A stretch of DNA of 64,000 nt from Deltaproteobacteria bacterium HGW-Deltaproteobacteria-19 (GTDB lineage Bacteria > Desulfobacterota > Syntrophia > Syntrophales > PHBD01), in contig PHBD01000015.1 of NCBI GenBank assembly GCA_002841865.1, positions 1-64,000 of the forward strand. The letters are read 5' to 3'. The position numbers were made by a program, and so were the translations under genes. Shown here piece by piece: positions 35,474 through 44,445 of this stretch (its first letter is position 1; each line of letters opens with the position of its first letter). The notes beneath the pieces were generated by a model. That model saw nothing but the letters and a program-made list of their open reading frames with translations. It ran no database searches and had not been told where the DNA came from.

Positions 35474-36991
35474 ATGACTACACCGGTGCAACAGAAAATC
35501 AGGGACAAAAAAAGGACACCGGAACAGATCGCCGACATGGTCAAGTCGGGCGACTGGATCAACCATGGCAGTGTCGGCGGTGATTCCACGGTCTGTACCG
35601 AGGCGGTGGCGAAGCGGCTCGGCGGAGGCCTCGGCCAGTTGAAGAACATCGAGTTCTGGATGTACGCGATGTTCTATCCCCACCTTGAATTTCAACAGCT
35701 TGATCCAAGGCAGGAATTTCATACCATCCATGAGTTTTTCTTTTTCCCCTGGAATCGCAGGGCCCGCGATACGCACAATGTATCCGACTGGGCGCAGTGG
35801 GGCTGGGCCTACGGAATGTGGGCCCACCACTACCGGTTTGCAAACGCCGTGAGGGAGAAGCGGGGCATGGACTGGTGGTTCAACGCCGCCACGGCTCCCG
35901 ACGAGCGCGGCTATTTCAACATGTCCTACGGGACGAATAACTGCAACATCTTCAGGCAGACGGCGAAAAAGATCGTCTTCGAAGTCCGCTCCGACTATCC
36001 ATGGGCGGAGGGCGGCCGCTTTAACACGATTCACATCGATGAGATCGACTACTGGGTCGAGGTGGACTGCGAGAAGTACCGGTGGCCACAGATCAACGAG
36101 AAAGTCATCAAGGCCAGGCCCGATGAGGAGGCCGTCGCAAGGAACGTTATGCAGATCATGCGGGACCGGGATGTGATCCAACTGGGCATCGGCTCCCTGC
36201 CCTCGGCCTGCGTTGCCGCCATGTCGGATGCCGGATTCAAGGATCTGGGGATCCACACGGAGATGATGAACGTCGGCCTCATCAAGCTCATCGAGTCGGG
36301 GCAGGTGACAAACGCCTACAAGAGCATTGATCGGGGGAGAAGTGTCTGGGCCTTCGCCTTCCCGGTGGACGTCAAGTGGTACTACGACACGATTCATCGG
36401 AACCAGTCCATGGCCGTCTATGACATCGACTACACGAACAACCTGAACGTCCTGACCCGCATCGACAACATGATCGCCATTGACAACTGTGTGGCCGTCG
36501 ACCTTCTGGGCCAGCAGTGCTCCGGATTTTATGAAAAACGCCCGATTTCCTCCACAGGCGGCTATTTCCAGTTCGTTACATTCTGCGCCCAGTCCCGGGG
36601 CGGACGCGGCGTCGCTTCCATGACCTCCCGGAGCAAGCATGGTACTTCCCGCATCGTTCCGTTTCTGCCCGAGGGTTCGACGGTGGACGTGCCGGCCCAG
36701 TTCGCCAACTACGTCTGTACCGAGTTCGGCATTGTGAATCTCCGCGGCCTCAGCGGGTACGAGCGTGCAGCAGCCCTTATCTCCATCGCTCATCCGGACG
36801 ATCGGGAATGGCTGGAAAGAGAGGCCCACGAAAACGGTCTCCTGCCGCCGAAGTTCCCCGTCAGTATGCTTCCTGCGGAAGGCGGTGGACGTCGTTACCC
36901 GTCGTATGATGAAAGGCGGAAATACAAGATCCCCATGGGCAGCGCAGTTTGGGGTTATGACTGGGATGAGGGATTCCAGTCCGGGAAATAA
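35474..36991 (+). CDS. Acetyl-CoA hydrolase/transferase-family CoA-transferase (505 aa)
   Basis: Family landmarks are the glycine loop IQLGIGSLPSACVAAM, the CoA-binding Glu region LGIHTEMMNVG, and VCTEFGIVNLRGLSGYERAAALISIAHPDDRE near the end. It is about 60 residues longer than the paralogue at 2849, mainly through an internal region (WAQWGWAYGMWAHHYRF) that is also present in the 39563 gene. The two long forms share the N-terminal block TPVQQKIxxKxxTxxQxADMVKxGDWIN and form a distinct subgroup. The substrate acid is unknown. Confidence 0.88.
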   Translation: MTTPVQQKIRDKKRTPEQIADMVKSGDWINHGSVGGDSTVCTEAVAKRLGGGLGQLKNIEFWMYAMFYPHLEFQQLDPRQEFHTIHEFFFFPWNRRARDTHNVSDWAQWGWAYGMWAHHYRFANAVREKRGMDWWFNAATAPDERGYFNMSYGTNNCNIFRQTAKKIVFEVRSDYPWAEGGRFNTIHIDEIDYWVEVDCEKYRWPQINEKVIKARPDEEAVARNVMQIMRDRDVIQLGIGSLPSACVAAMSDAGFKDLGIHTEMMNVGLIKLIESGQVTNAYKSIDRGRSVWAFAFPVDVKWYYDTIHRNQSMAVYDIDYTNNLNVLTRIDNMIAIDNCVAVDLLGQQCSGFYEKRPISSTGGYFQFVTFCAQSRGGRGVASMTSRSKHGTSRIVPFLPEGSTVDVPAQFANYVCTEFGIVNLRGLSGYERAAALISIAHPDDREWLEREAHENGLLPPKFPVSMLPAEGGGRRYPSYDERRKYKIPMGSAVWGYDWDEGFQSGK

Positions 36992-37021
36992 GGCGTTCTC
37001 CGATTCAACGCAATGAGTACA

Positions 37022-37047
37022 GGAGGCCCGGTCCGCACCGGGCCTCC
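37022..37047 (+). terminator. Hairpin after the CoA-transferase
   Basis: GGAGGCCCGGT and ACCGGGCCTCC form a perfect 11-bp stem around CCGC. No T tract follows directly, so termination strength is uncertain. Confidence 0.6.
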
Positions 37048-37174
37048 GATGCTTTGTGGCGATTCCGGAAGAGCGCAGCGGGGAAAAGATGGCTGCCCCA
37101 AAGAGAAAGAAAAAATGCTTGCAATGACCCGTAGATTACGTTAAAGGGCTCCTCCGTTCCGCATAAAGAAACAC

Positions 37175-37250
37175 GGGCCCTTAGCTCAGCTGGTAGAGCA
37201 GGTGACTCTTAATCACAAGGTCGTCGGTTCGATCCCGTCAGGGCCCACCA
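37175..37250 (+). tRNA. tRNA-Lys (anticodon CTT)
   Basis: Acceptor GGGCCCT/AGGGCCC, anticodon loop CTCTTAA (anticodon CTT, reads AAG), T loop GTTCGATCC and encoded CCA; 76 bases. A decayed copy of its 3' half lies 2.19 kb downstream (39394-39438). Confidence 0.97.
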
Positions 37251-37253
37251 TAT

Positions 37254-37287
37254 AAAAGGGGTTAGCGAGTATTTGCTAACCCCTTTT
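37254..37287 (+). terminator. Terminator of tRNA-Lys
   Basis: AAAAGGGGTTAGC and GCTAACCCCTTTT form a perfect 13-bp stem with an eight-base loop (37267-37274). Confidence 0.9.
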
Positions 37288-37379
37288 GCTATTTGAGTCG
37301 GTTTTCTCCCCACGTTCTCCTCACTTCTGGGCAAGAAAAGAAGGGAGATTTCATTTCCCTTCAAAACGCATCCCGACCA

Positions 37380-37544
37380 TCAACCGGTTGCGGTTCGGAT
37401 CACCTCATTTTCTTCCAAGGCCATGCCGTTCTCGTTGCTCTTCTGCGCCTGGAAGGACGACAACTCCGCCTTCATGGCGCGGATCTGCAAGGCCAACAGG
37501 GAATCCATCACCCTGGGTGCGTTCATGATCAGGTATTCCAGCAT
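37380..37544 (-). CDS. Small protein of unknown function (54 aa)
   Basis: An ATG at 37544 is preceded by AGGAGGT at ideal spacing. The product has a helical N-terminal half (LEYLIMNAPRVMDSLLALQIRAMKAELSSFQ) and a polar tail. No family is recognised. The excellent ribosome binding site is the main support. It lies on the minus strand between tRNA-Lys and the caspase-family gene, in the segment bounded by tRNA-Lys sequences. Confidence 0.5.
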   Translation of the reverse strand: MLEYLIMNAPRVMDSLLALQIRAMKAELSSFQAQKSNENGMALEENEVIRTATG

Positions 37545-37794
37545 TGACCTACCTCCTGAAAACCGGTCCATTTTTCGGCGACCCACAGTCAGCAGAGATC
37601 TAACTCTGAGTTTGGTACGTGGTTTGAGGGCAGGTCAGAAAAGGTGTCCTTTTCTTCGATGCCGGTGTCGCCACTATCACGCCCGCGTGACAGTTCCCAA
37701 CGCCCGGGTCCTTAAGACTTCAATCTGCAACAGGTTGATGTTTGTATAACCCTGATGTATATAGCCACCAATAGGTAATAAAAGGTATCCATTC

Positions 37795-39297
37795 ATGGAA
37801 ACACCCCACCGAATTTTGCTGCTGTTTTTTGCCCTTCTTCTGCTTGTCCCCCAAGCATCTTATGCTGCAGCGAAGCAGCGCGTCGCCCTCGTGATTGGAA
37901 ACAGTGCCTACAAAACCGGCCCTCTTGCCAATCCGGTTCATGATGCCTCTGACATAGCAGCGACACTTCAGAAGCTCGGATTCACGGTCATCCTCAGGAA
38001 AAATGCCAGCCTTCAGGAAATGGACGAGTCGGTTCGTGAGTTTGGCGATCGCCTGCGGCGGAGCGGCGTAGGACTATTCTACTATGCTGGACATGGGATC
38101 CAGATCGGTGGCCGAAACTACCTCATCCCAGTGGGAGCGCGCATGACCCGGGAGACGGACGTCAAGTACCAGGCATTGGACGCCGAAATGGTCCTGGATG
38201 AAATGGCCAATGCAGGGAACGACCTCAACATCGTCATTCTCGATGCCTGTCGGGACAATCCGTTCGGCCGGAGTTTCAGGTCTGTCTCCCGTGGACTGGC
38301 CATCATATCCGCCGCGCCGAAGGGGACCTTCGTCAGCTACTCCACCAGCCCGGGAAAGGTTGCCGTCGATGGGTCCGGGCGCAACAGCCCTTTCACGGGA
38401 TCCCTGATCAAGCACATGACTGCACCGGATCTGCCCATCGAAGAGGTTTTCAAGCGGGTTCGCCAGGACCTGGGGCGCCAGACCAAAGGTCAGCAGATTC
38501 CCTGGGAACTCTCCTCTCTGGAAGGAAGTTTTTCCTTCAAGCAGCATAGGGGCGCCGTTTCAACGGCGAAAGCCCCGGATGACCTGGATGAGGAGCGGCG
38601 GATCCTTGCCGAAGAGAGGGAGCGGCTGCAGCGGGAAAAAGAACTCCTGGAACAGAAGAAGGCTTTGGAGGAAGAGCGGAAGAAACTGGAGGAACAGCGG
38701 AAAAAACTGGAGCAGAGCAGGCTGGCGATACCGAAAGAATCGAAGGGATACGGCAGCATTCTTTTTTTTGATGACTTTTCTTCGCAGAAAAACGGTTGGC
38801 CGGTGTATGTGGACGGCCAGTTCTACAACTCCGTGTACCGTGACAACCGCTATGTCATGGAAACGAAGAACGAGCGGAAGTCTATAGAAATGATCCCTTT
38901 GCCACCGGAAGTGACGGGAGACTACGACGTCGAACTGGCATCGATATGGCTGAAAGGCGTCAACAACAACGCCTATGGCCTGATGTTGGGCCAGGACCGC
39001 TTCAACACTTATACTTTCGGCGTCTCGGGAAACGGCCAATCGGTGGTCTGGGTCAATATAAACGATGTCCCTGTGGACGATGCCATGCCGTGGAGGCCGA
39101 ACACGGCAAATTCCGGCGACGGCCGATACACTCAGAATGTCCAGAGGATCGAGGTCCGCGGGGAGAACTTGAACTATTTCGTTAACAATACCCTGATAAC
39201 CCGCATCCGAAACCAGTTTGCCCTGAAATCGTTTGGTGTCTGCGTAACCGGTCCGCAAACTGTCGCATTCATCCGCATGAAGATCACCAGGCGATGA
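37795..39297 (+). CDS. Exported caspase-family (C14-like) protein
   Basis: The 500-residue protein has a Sec signal peptide (about 1-25, ending SYAAA) and a caspase-like domain (about 28-245) with the catalytic pair His 100 in YYAGHGIQIGG and Cys 152 in ILDACRDNPF. A charged coiled coil follows (about 260-310, repeats of EEERKKLEEQRKKLEQ), then a beta-rich lectin-like domain (about 318-500). The peptidase dyad is intact. Bacterial members of this kind are exported and of mostly unknown role. Codon use and AT content upstream differ from neighbours, and the gene sits between tRNA-Lys and a copy of its 3' half. Confidence 0.88.
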   Translation: METPHRILLLFFALLLLVPQASYAAAKQRVALVIGNSAYKTGPLANPVHDASDIAATLQKLGFTVILRKNASLQEMDESVREFGDRLRRSGVGLFYYAGHGIQIGGRNYLIPVGARMTRETDVKYQALDAEMVLDEMANAGNDLNIVILDACRDNPFGRSFRSVSRGLAIISAAPKGTFVSYSTSPGKVAVDGSGRNSPFTGSLIKHMTAPDLPIEEVFKRVRQDLGRQTKGQQIPWELSSLEGSFSFKQHRGAVSTAKAPDDLDEERRILAEERERLQREKELLEQKKALEEERKKLEEQRKKLEQSRLAIPKESKGYGSILFFDDFSSQKNGWPVYVDGQFYNSVYRDNRYVMETKNERKSIEMIPLPPEVTGDYDVELASIWLKGVNNNAYGLMLGQDRFNTYTFGVSGNGQSVVWVNINDVPVDDAMPWRPNTANSGDGRYTQNVQRIEVRGENLNYFVNNTLITRIRNQFALKSFGVCVTGPQTVAFIRMKITRR

Positions 39298-39393
39298 CCT
39301 GAACGATGCGAGTTGAGACCTGCCCCCGACTGGCGGTTCAGTTTCTTTGCTGGTTGTGAGTCGTTTACCCTTTGAGGATCCCCCCGGATCCAT

Positions 39394-39438
39394 CTCTTAA
39401 TCACGAGGTCTTTCGTTCGATCCCGACAGAGCCCGGCA
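39394..39438 (+). repeat. Decayed copy of the tRNA-Lys 3' half
   Basis: These 45 bases align without gaps to 37206-37250, the anticodon loop to CCA of tRNA-Lys, with eight mismatches (37 of 45 identical). No 5' half is present. The similarity continues in form into a terminator hairpin (39438-39479). Such a partial tRNA copy on the far side of foreign-looking DNA is the usual scar of integration at a tRNA 3' end. Confidence 0.75.
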
Positions 39439-39479
39439 AAAGAAAGGGGATCAGGTTTATTGCCTGACCCGTTTCTTTT
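39438..39479 (+). terminator. Terminator after the tRNA-Lys fragment
   Basis: AAAAGAAA, GGG and TCAGG pair with CCTGA, CCC and TTTCTTTT around TTTATTG, with one bulge and one mismatch. The stem ends in a TTTT run and closes the caspase-gene transcript. Confidence 0.75.
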
Positions 39480-39510
39480 GTGTGACGGGTCTTGAGTGCG
39501 AATGAAAAAA

Positions 39511-39532
39511 GGCAGGGTGCGGACACCCTGCC
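39511..39532 (-). terminator. Terminator of the third CoA-transferase
   Basis: GGCAGGGTG and CACCCTGCC form a perfect 9-bp stem around CGGA; on the minus strand it is followed by a six-T tract. Confidence 0.85.
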
Positions 39533-39562
39533 TCTTGTTTATTCCTCTCTCTCCTTGTCCGA

Positions 39563-41110
39563 TCAGTCGTTGACCTTGGCAATCTCCTTCGGTGCAACCG
39601 AAATATCCGCGTACCCGTACTTGTGATCTTTCATCTCAAGCGGTGATGGGAAGCGGCGGTCCGGGGCGTTCTTGAACATCCAGTGGTTCAGTTTGATGTT
39701 CAGCTTTTCCACGGCCGCTTTCGCCAGCATCTCGCGATCGTCCGGGTGGGCGATGGAGATGAGCTTCGTCGCCTTCTCGGCATCCGTGCAGCCCTGGATG
39801 TTGACAATGCCGAACTCCGTGCAGACATAGGTGACGAGCCAGTCGGGGACAGCCACAACGCTGCCCTGCTCCAGCATGGGGACGAAGCGGGACTTGCCCT
39901 TCGCATCCCGAGCCGTCGCCGCAAGGATGGCCCGGCCGCCCTTTGCCATGGAGGCGCCGAGGGTGAACTGGAACTGACCACCCGTCGAGGAGATGGGACG
40001 GCCGCCGACGTTCCCCGCCGCATCCTGTCCCCGGAGGTCCATCTGGGCAAAATTGTTGACGGTCACAAAGTTGTCGAGCTGGGAAAGCGTCACGACGTTG
40101 TTCGTGTAGCCGATGTCGAACCCGGCGAAGAGGGGGTTGCGGTGCACCCACTCGTAATAGCGGGGCGTATCGACGGGCATGATGTAGGCCCAGCCGCATC
40201 TTCCTACATCAATGGTCTTACGGGAGTTGTCGACGACGCCCGCTTCGTAGAGCGTGAAGGCGTACTCGCCGATCATCTCGCTGTGGACACCCATGTGCCG
40301 CAGGTTCGACTTGGCCAGGCCGATGACGACGGCTGTGGGGAGGGCACCGATGCCGACCTGGACGCAGTCGCCATCGCGCATGATGGAGAGGCAGTTGTTG
40401 GCGATGGCCATCTGGACGTCGTTCGGCTTGATCTCCTTCTCGGCGATATAGGGCCACTGGTACTTCGGATCGTCTATGTCCACTTCCACGAAGTAGTCGA
40501 CCTCGTCAACGGGCAGGAACATGCCCCGTCCCCCCTCGCACCAGGCGTAATCGGAGCGGATTTCGCAAACGAACTTCTTGCAGGATTTGGCGGTGATCAT
40601 GAAGTTGTTCACGCCGTAGCTGGCGTTCACGTAGCCGGCCTCAGGCACTGCGCAGGCCTGGACGCCCCAGTCCATGGCGCGGTCCGCTCTGTTCTTCCGG
40701 TAGAAGCGGGCGTATTCGGCGTCCATGCCGAGGGACCATCCCCAGTGTTTCCAGTCAAGGCCTTTGTATCCCTTGGTCACGAGGCCGCGAAGGGTGGGGA
40801 GCAGGAAGGCTTCGTGGACAACGTGGTACTTCGCCTCCATATCGGCAGCGGCGCAGAAGCCGTTGCCGCACATGATCGCCTGGTTCCAGATCTCGATGTT
40901 GTTCAGATCTCCGGGGCCGCCGCCGAGTCTGCCAGCCAGGGCCTCCATCGTCACAAACGTATCCGATCCGGGACCGCCGCGGTTGATCCAATCTCCGGGC
41001 TTGACCATGTCTGCCCACTGTTTTGCGGTGATGGTTTTGTTCTTGATTTTCTGCTGTACCGGGGTTGGCATCCATACTTTCTCTTTGTTCGCGATTTTCT
41101 GCTGGGCCAT
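39563..41110 (-). CDS. Acetyl-CoA hydrolase/transferase-family CoA-transferase (515 aa)
   Basis: It shares with the 35474 protein the N-terminal block PTPVQQKIKNK and the long internal insert (LDWKHWGWSLGMDAEYARFYRKNRADRAMDW). The family points are VQVGIGALPTAVVIGL, MGVHSEMIGE (CoA-binding Glu) and VCTEFGIVNIQGCTDAEKA. The start at 41110 has AAAGGAGGAA upstream; an ATG at 41071 would align better with the paralogue's start and is an alternative. It is transcribed away from the sulfonate/dsr locus, with its own terminator. Substrate unknown. Confidence 0.88.
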   Translation of the reverse strand: MAQQKIANKEKVWMPTPVQQKIKNKTITAKQWADMVKPGDWINRGGPGSDTFVTMEALAGRLGGGPGDLNNIEIWNQAIMCGNGFCAAADMEAKYHVVHEAFLLPTLRGLVTKGYKGLDWKHWGWSLGMDAEYARFYRKNRADRAMDWGVQACAVPEAGYVNASYGVNNFMITAKSCKKFVCEIRSDYAWCEGGRGMFLPVDEVDYFVEVDIDDPKYQWPYIAEKEIKPNDVQMAIANNCLSIMRDGDCVQVGIGALPTAVVIGLAKSNLRHMGVHSEMIGEYAFTLYEAGVVDNSRKTIDVGRCGWAYIMPVDTPRYYEWVHRNPLFAGFDIGYTNNVVTLSQLDNFVTVNNFAQMDLRGQDAAGNVGGRPISSTGGQFQFTLGASMAKGGRAILAATARDAKGKSRFVPMLEQGSVVAVPDWLVTYVCTEFGIVNIQGCTDAEKATKLISIAHPDDREMLAKAAVEKLNIKLNHWMFKNAPDRRFPSPLEMKDHKYGYADISVAPKEIAKVND

Positions 41111-41725
41111 AATTGAAAAGTTCCTCCTTTTTTCAATGTAGATCTAAAAAGACCCCCGATCTACTTCGTTTAAAAAAAATGGCCAGACGTAAATGAACAA
41201 ACGACAACAGATCATTCCCGGCGATTGGATCCCCCCTTTCGTCGTTAGAATTACTTTGATTTGTACGGAGTTAGAAACTTTTTGAATCAGGAAAGAGACG
41301 CCTATCCATTAGCTTTGTGAGCCATCGTTGTCAAGGGAAAAGATGGGAAAGGCCTATGTCTGCTTATATGACCTGGATGGAGACAGGGGTGCGACCGGCG
41401 ACCTCGCTTATAGGGGTTCGATAGTAGGGGACAAAAGGAATGCAATATGAGGCTCGATGGAATGGAACCGGCATGATGAGCGACCGGCAGGAAGCGATCT
41501 TCCAAATGAACACCGGAGGAAAACTCTCATCGCAAAAAGATGGTCTTCCCGTCGCAGGGTTTCTTTATTCACATGATTATGATCGGACCGCATAATTGAA
41601 TCCGTTGTCACGGACCCAGTCGTCATCGTCACTGAAAAATTTCTTGACAGGACATAAATTGAACGGTATTCGAAATTCGAACGGTGCATAGCCGTAGCGT
41701 TTCCTTCCAACCATGGAGGTCAGTC
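41111..41725. other. Large divergent intergenic region
   Basis: A 615-base AT-richer region between the divergent CoA-transferase and SDR genes. I see no credible gene. It carries a possible minus-strand promoter (TTGACA at 41334-41329, 17-base spacer, weak -10 at 41311-41306) and the plus-strand promoter at 41644. Two GAACGGT direct repeats lie at 41661 and 41679. Confidence 0.6.
41644..41685 (+). promoter_or_regulatory. Promoter with direct repeats before the SDR gene
   Basis: TTGACA (41644-41649), a 17-base spacer and TATTCG (41667-41672). GAACGGT occurs twice, 18 bases apart (41661-41667 and 41679-41685), flanking the -10 box, and the intervening ATTCGAAATTCGA is itself nearly symmetrical. 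This suggests a repressor site on the promoter of the gene string that leads to dsr. Confidence 0.45.
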
Positions 41726-42562
41726 ATGTATGCGGATCTGAAAGATAAAACAGCAATTGTCACCGGTGCGGGGAAAAAGACGGGTATCGGGTATGCCATT
41801 GCCGCAAAGCTTGCGTCCTGCGGTGCAAACATCATCATCGCCGACCTGGGGAAGCCAGTCCATCCCGATGAACCACTGAAAACGGCGACAAGCGACGAGA
41901 TGAATGCCATCGCCTCCGAGTTGTCCGAAGCCTACGGAGTGAAAACGATGGCCGCATCCGTGGATGTCATGGACGGTGCATCCATTGCCGCCTTTGTCAG
42001 GCAGGTGGGCGGAAGCTTCGAACACATCGACATCCTCTGCAACAATGCCGGCGCCTCCTTTGGCGTACCCAACACCGTCCTCAGTTATGACGAAGAGGCC
42101 TGGATCCGGACGGTGGATGTCAACCTCTTCTCCGTATTCCGCATGTCCAGGGCAATCATCCCCATGATGACGGGAAAACCGGGTTCGATCGTCAACACGG
42201 CGTCCCGGGCCGGCAAGGTTCCCCCCCTCTTCAACAGCGCCTATGCTGTGGCCAAGGCCGGCGTCATCATGCTGACGAAGACCATGGCCAAAGAACTGGG
42301 AGGCCTCGGGATCCGCATCAACGCGATCTGCCCGGGGCAGATCGCCACAGACTTGGAGAAGTGGCGCTTCGGGCTGGAGGCAAAGTTCTTCAATACGACG
42401 ATTGAAGAACGGGAAAAGGAGATGTGCACGACGATTCCCCTCGGTTTCATCGGGCTCCCGAGCGACGCCGGGGATCTTGTGGCCTATCTGGCCTCGGACG
42501 CTTCACGATACATCACGGGACAGGCCATCAATCTCGATGGCGGCCAGTGCATGGAATTGTGA
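41726..42562 (+). CDS. Short-chain dehydrogenase/reductase
   Basis: The 278-residue protein has the NAD(P)-binding motif IVTGAGKKTGIG, the NNAG motif (LCNNAGASFG), the catalytic Ser in IVNTASRAG and the YAVAKAG Tyr-Lys pair, and the C-terminal INLDGG. It oxidises or reduces an alcohol or ketone. GGAGGT precedes the ATG at 41726. It is the first gene of the plus-strand string leading to dsr, so a role in converting an organosulfonate or hydroxy acid is possible but unproven. Confidence 0.92.
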   Translation: MYADLKDKTAIVTGAGKKTGIGYAIAAKLASCGANIIIADLGKPVHPDEPLKTATSDEMNAIASELSEAYGVKTMAASVDVMDGASIAAFVRQVGGSFEHIDILCNNAGASFGVPNTVLSYDEEAWIRTVDVNLFSVFRMSRAIIPMMTGKPGSIVNTASRAGKVPPLFNSAYAVAKAGVIMLTKTMAKELGGLGIRINAICPGQIATDLEKWRFGLEAKFFNTTIEEREKEMCTTIPLGFIGLPSDAGDLVAYLASDASRYITGQAINLDGGQCMEL

Positions 42563-42675
42563 GAAACAGCGATGGCGCGCAGAATCAGAAAACAGTGCAT
42601 CCAATGGCCTGTCTCCTGTCAGAGAGAGGCCGTGGCCGGAGGATGCATGCTCAATACCTTGATGGAGGACAAACC

Positions 42676-44373
42676 ATGAACAAGATCATCGGCGGCCAAT
42701 TGGCGGCGGAGGCGTTGATCGACAGGGATGTTGAATACATCTTTTCCCTCAGCGGCGGACACATCACACCCATTTACCAGTACCTGGAAAACTCAAAAAT
42801 CACCCTCTTCGACACGCGTCACGAGCAGGCGGCGGTCTTCATGGCAGAGGCGTGGGCACGCATGACCAGGAAGCCGGCGGTGGCCATGGTCACGGCCGGC
42901 CCGGGATTCACCAACGCCCTGTCGGGCATCGCCAGTGCGAGGCTTTCCAACGCCCCGGTCATCCTGATCGCCGGCTGTGTCGGCCTCGAAAGCGTCGAGA
43001 AGCTGGATTTGCAGGACATGAGCCAGCTCCCGGTAATTGCACCGATGGTGAAAAAGGCATTTGTCTGCCATATCCCCGAGCGGATTCCCGAATTCATCGA
43101 CATGGCGTTTCGCGCGGCCATGAGCGGCCGGCCCGGTCCCGTCTATCTCGAACTCCCTTGCGACGTCCTGAACGCGCAGGTGGACATGGCGAAGGTCAAG
43201 AAAATCAGGACGACCCTGTCTTCCGCCCCCGTCGACCGGGACAATGCAGCGAAAGCGCTCGATCTCCTGCAGGCGGCCAAGAGCCCCATCATCATCGCAG
43301 GAAGCGGCATCTGGTATGCCGATGCGGGCAAGGAGCTGACCGCCTTCGTCGAGAGCACGGGAATTCCGGTCTTCACGTCCGGAGCGGGACGGGGCGTCAT
43401 TCCCGACACCCATCCGCTGTGCTTCGAATCCTCCCTCGCCATCCGTCCCGGTGCGGCAATGCTTTCCCTGATGAGCGCCGACTGCGTGCTCTTCCTCGGC
43501 GGCCGGCTGAGCCTCTTTTACATCTTCGGCGAAATCTTCCCGCCCACGGCCAAGTTCATCCAGGTGGACATCGCACCGGATGAGATCGGGCGCAACCGGT
43601 CCGTCGATCTCGGCATCGTCAGCGATGTCAAGGCCTTCCTGGCGGAGCTGAATTTCATCGTCGAGAGCAGGGGAATCGCCGCCACCCTCCGGGAGAAGAA
43701 CACAGCCTGGGTGGAAACAGTCCGGAAAGCCAATGCGGACGGGAAGGAGCAGGCCCGCTCCATGTGGGAAGCCGACACCCTGCCGATTCATCCCATGCGC
43801 CTGGCCAGGGAGGTCAATGCCTTCATGGACCGCGAAGACGACATCGTGGTCGCCGACGGCGGCGACACGTCCACCTGGATGGGCATGACCCGCACCGTCC
43901 GAAGGGGTGGAACCTATCTCGATTACGGCCTCTATGGTTGCCTCGCCGTGGGCATTCCCTACGGCAATGCGGCCAAACTGAAAAACCCGGACAAGCGGGT
44001 CCTGGTCATCATGGGCGACGGCTCCGCCGGGTTCAACTTCATGGAATTCCATACGGCCATCCGCAAGAAGCTGCCCATCGTCGTTGTCATCGGCAACGAC
44101 GAGTCCTGGGGCATGATCATGCACAGCCAGCAGCTCCGCATGGGGCACCACATTCCCAACGGCACGGAGCTGGGATGGGTGGATTACCACAAGATGGTTG
44201 AAGCCCTGGGCGGCTTCGGGATCTGCGTCGAGCGGCCCGAAGACATTCGTCCGGCCCTGGAGGCTGCCTTCGCCTCGGGAAAAACGGCATGCGTAAACGT
44301 CAAGGTCGATCCATCGGTGATCAGTCCGGGGAGCGTGGCCCTGGCCAATCTCGGAGGATACAAGTCCAGCTGA
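42676..44373 (+). CDS. ThDP-dependent acetolactate synthase/2-hydroxyacyl-CoA lyase-type enzyme
   Basis: The 565-residue protein has all three domains of the acetolactate synthase superfamily: an N-terminal domain with the activating Glu 50 in RHEQAAVFMAEAWAR, a central domain, and a C-terminal diphosphate-binding domain with the GDGS...N motif (MGDGSAGFNFMEFH, then VVIGNDE). It resembles oxalyl-CoA decarboxylase and hydroxyacyl-CoA lyases more than the Xsc encoded at 60731. It could decarboxylate a 2-oxo acid such as sulfopyruvate or cleave a 2-hydroxyacyl-CoA; sequence alone does not decide. GGAGGA precedes the ATG. Confidence 0.88.
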   Translation: MNKIIGGQLAAEALIDRDVEYIFSLSGGHITPIYQYLENSKITLFDTRHEQAAVFMAEAWARMTRKPAVAMVTAGPGFTNALSGIASARLSNAPVILIAGCVGLESVEKLDLQDMSQLPVIAPMVKKAFVCHIPERIPEFIDMAFRAAMSGRPGPVYLELPCDVLNAQVDMAKVKKIRTTLSSAPVDRDNAAKALDLLQAAKSPIIIAGSGIWYADAGKELTAFVESTGIPVFTSGAGRGVIPDTHPLCFESSLAIRPGAAMLSLMSADCVLFLGGRLSLFYIFGEIFPPTAKFIQVDIAPDEIGRNRSVDLGIVSDVKAFLAELNFIVESRGIAATLREKNTAWVETVRKANADGKEQARSMWEADTLPIHPMRLAREVNAFMDREDDIVVADGGDTSTWMGMTRTVRRGGTYLDYGLYGCLAVGIPYGNAAKLKNPDKRVLVIMGDGSAGFNFMEFHTAIRKKLPIVVVIGNDESWGMIMHSQQLRMGHHIPNGTELGWVDYHKMVEALGGFGICVERPEDIRPALEAAFASGKTACVNVKVDPSVISPGSVALANLGGYKSS

Positions 44374-44445
44374 CGATCCTGGATTCAGGAAATCGGGGCG
44401 GGGGATGAGTCCGGGTTGCCCGGAAAGAACTGGAGGAATGCTGCC

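Noticed and set aside
41302-41710. Minus-strand ORFs in the large gap before the SDR gene
   Set aside because: Composition is not protein-like, starts lack ribosome binding sites, and the region has promoter features instead.
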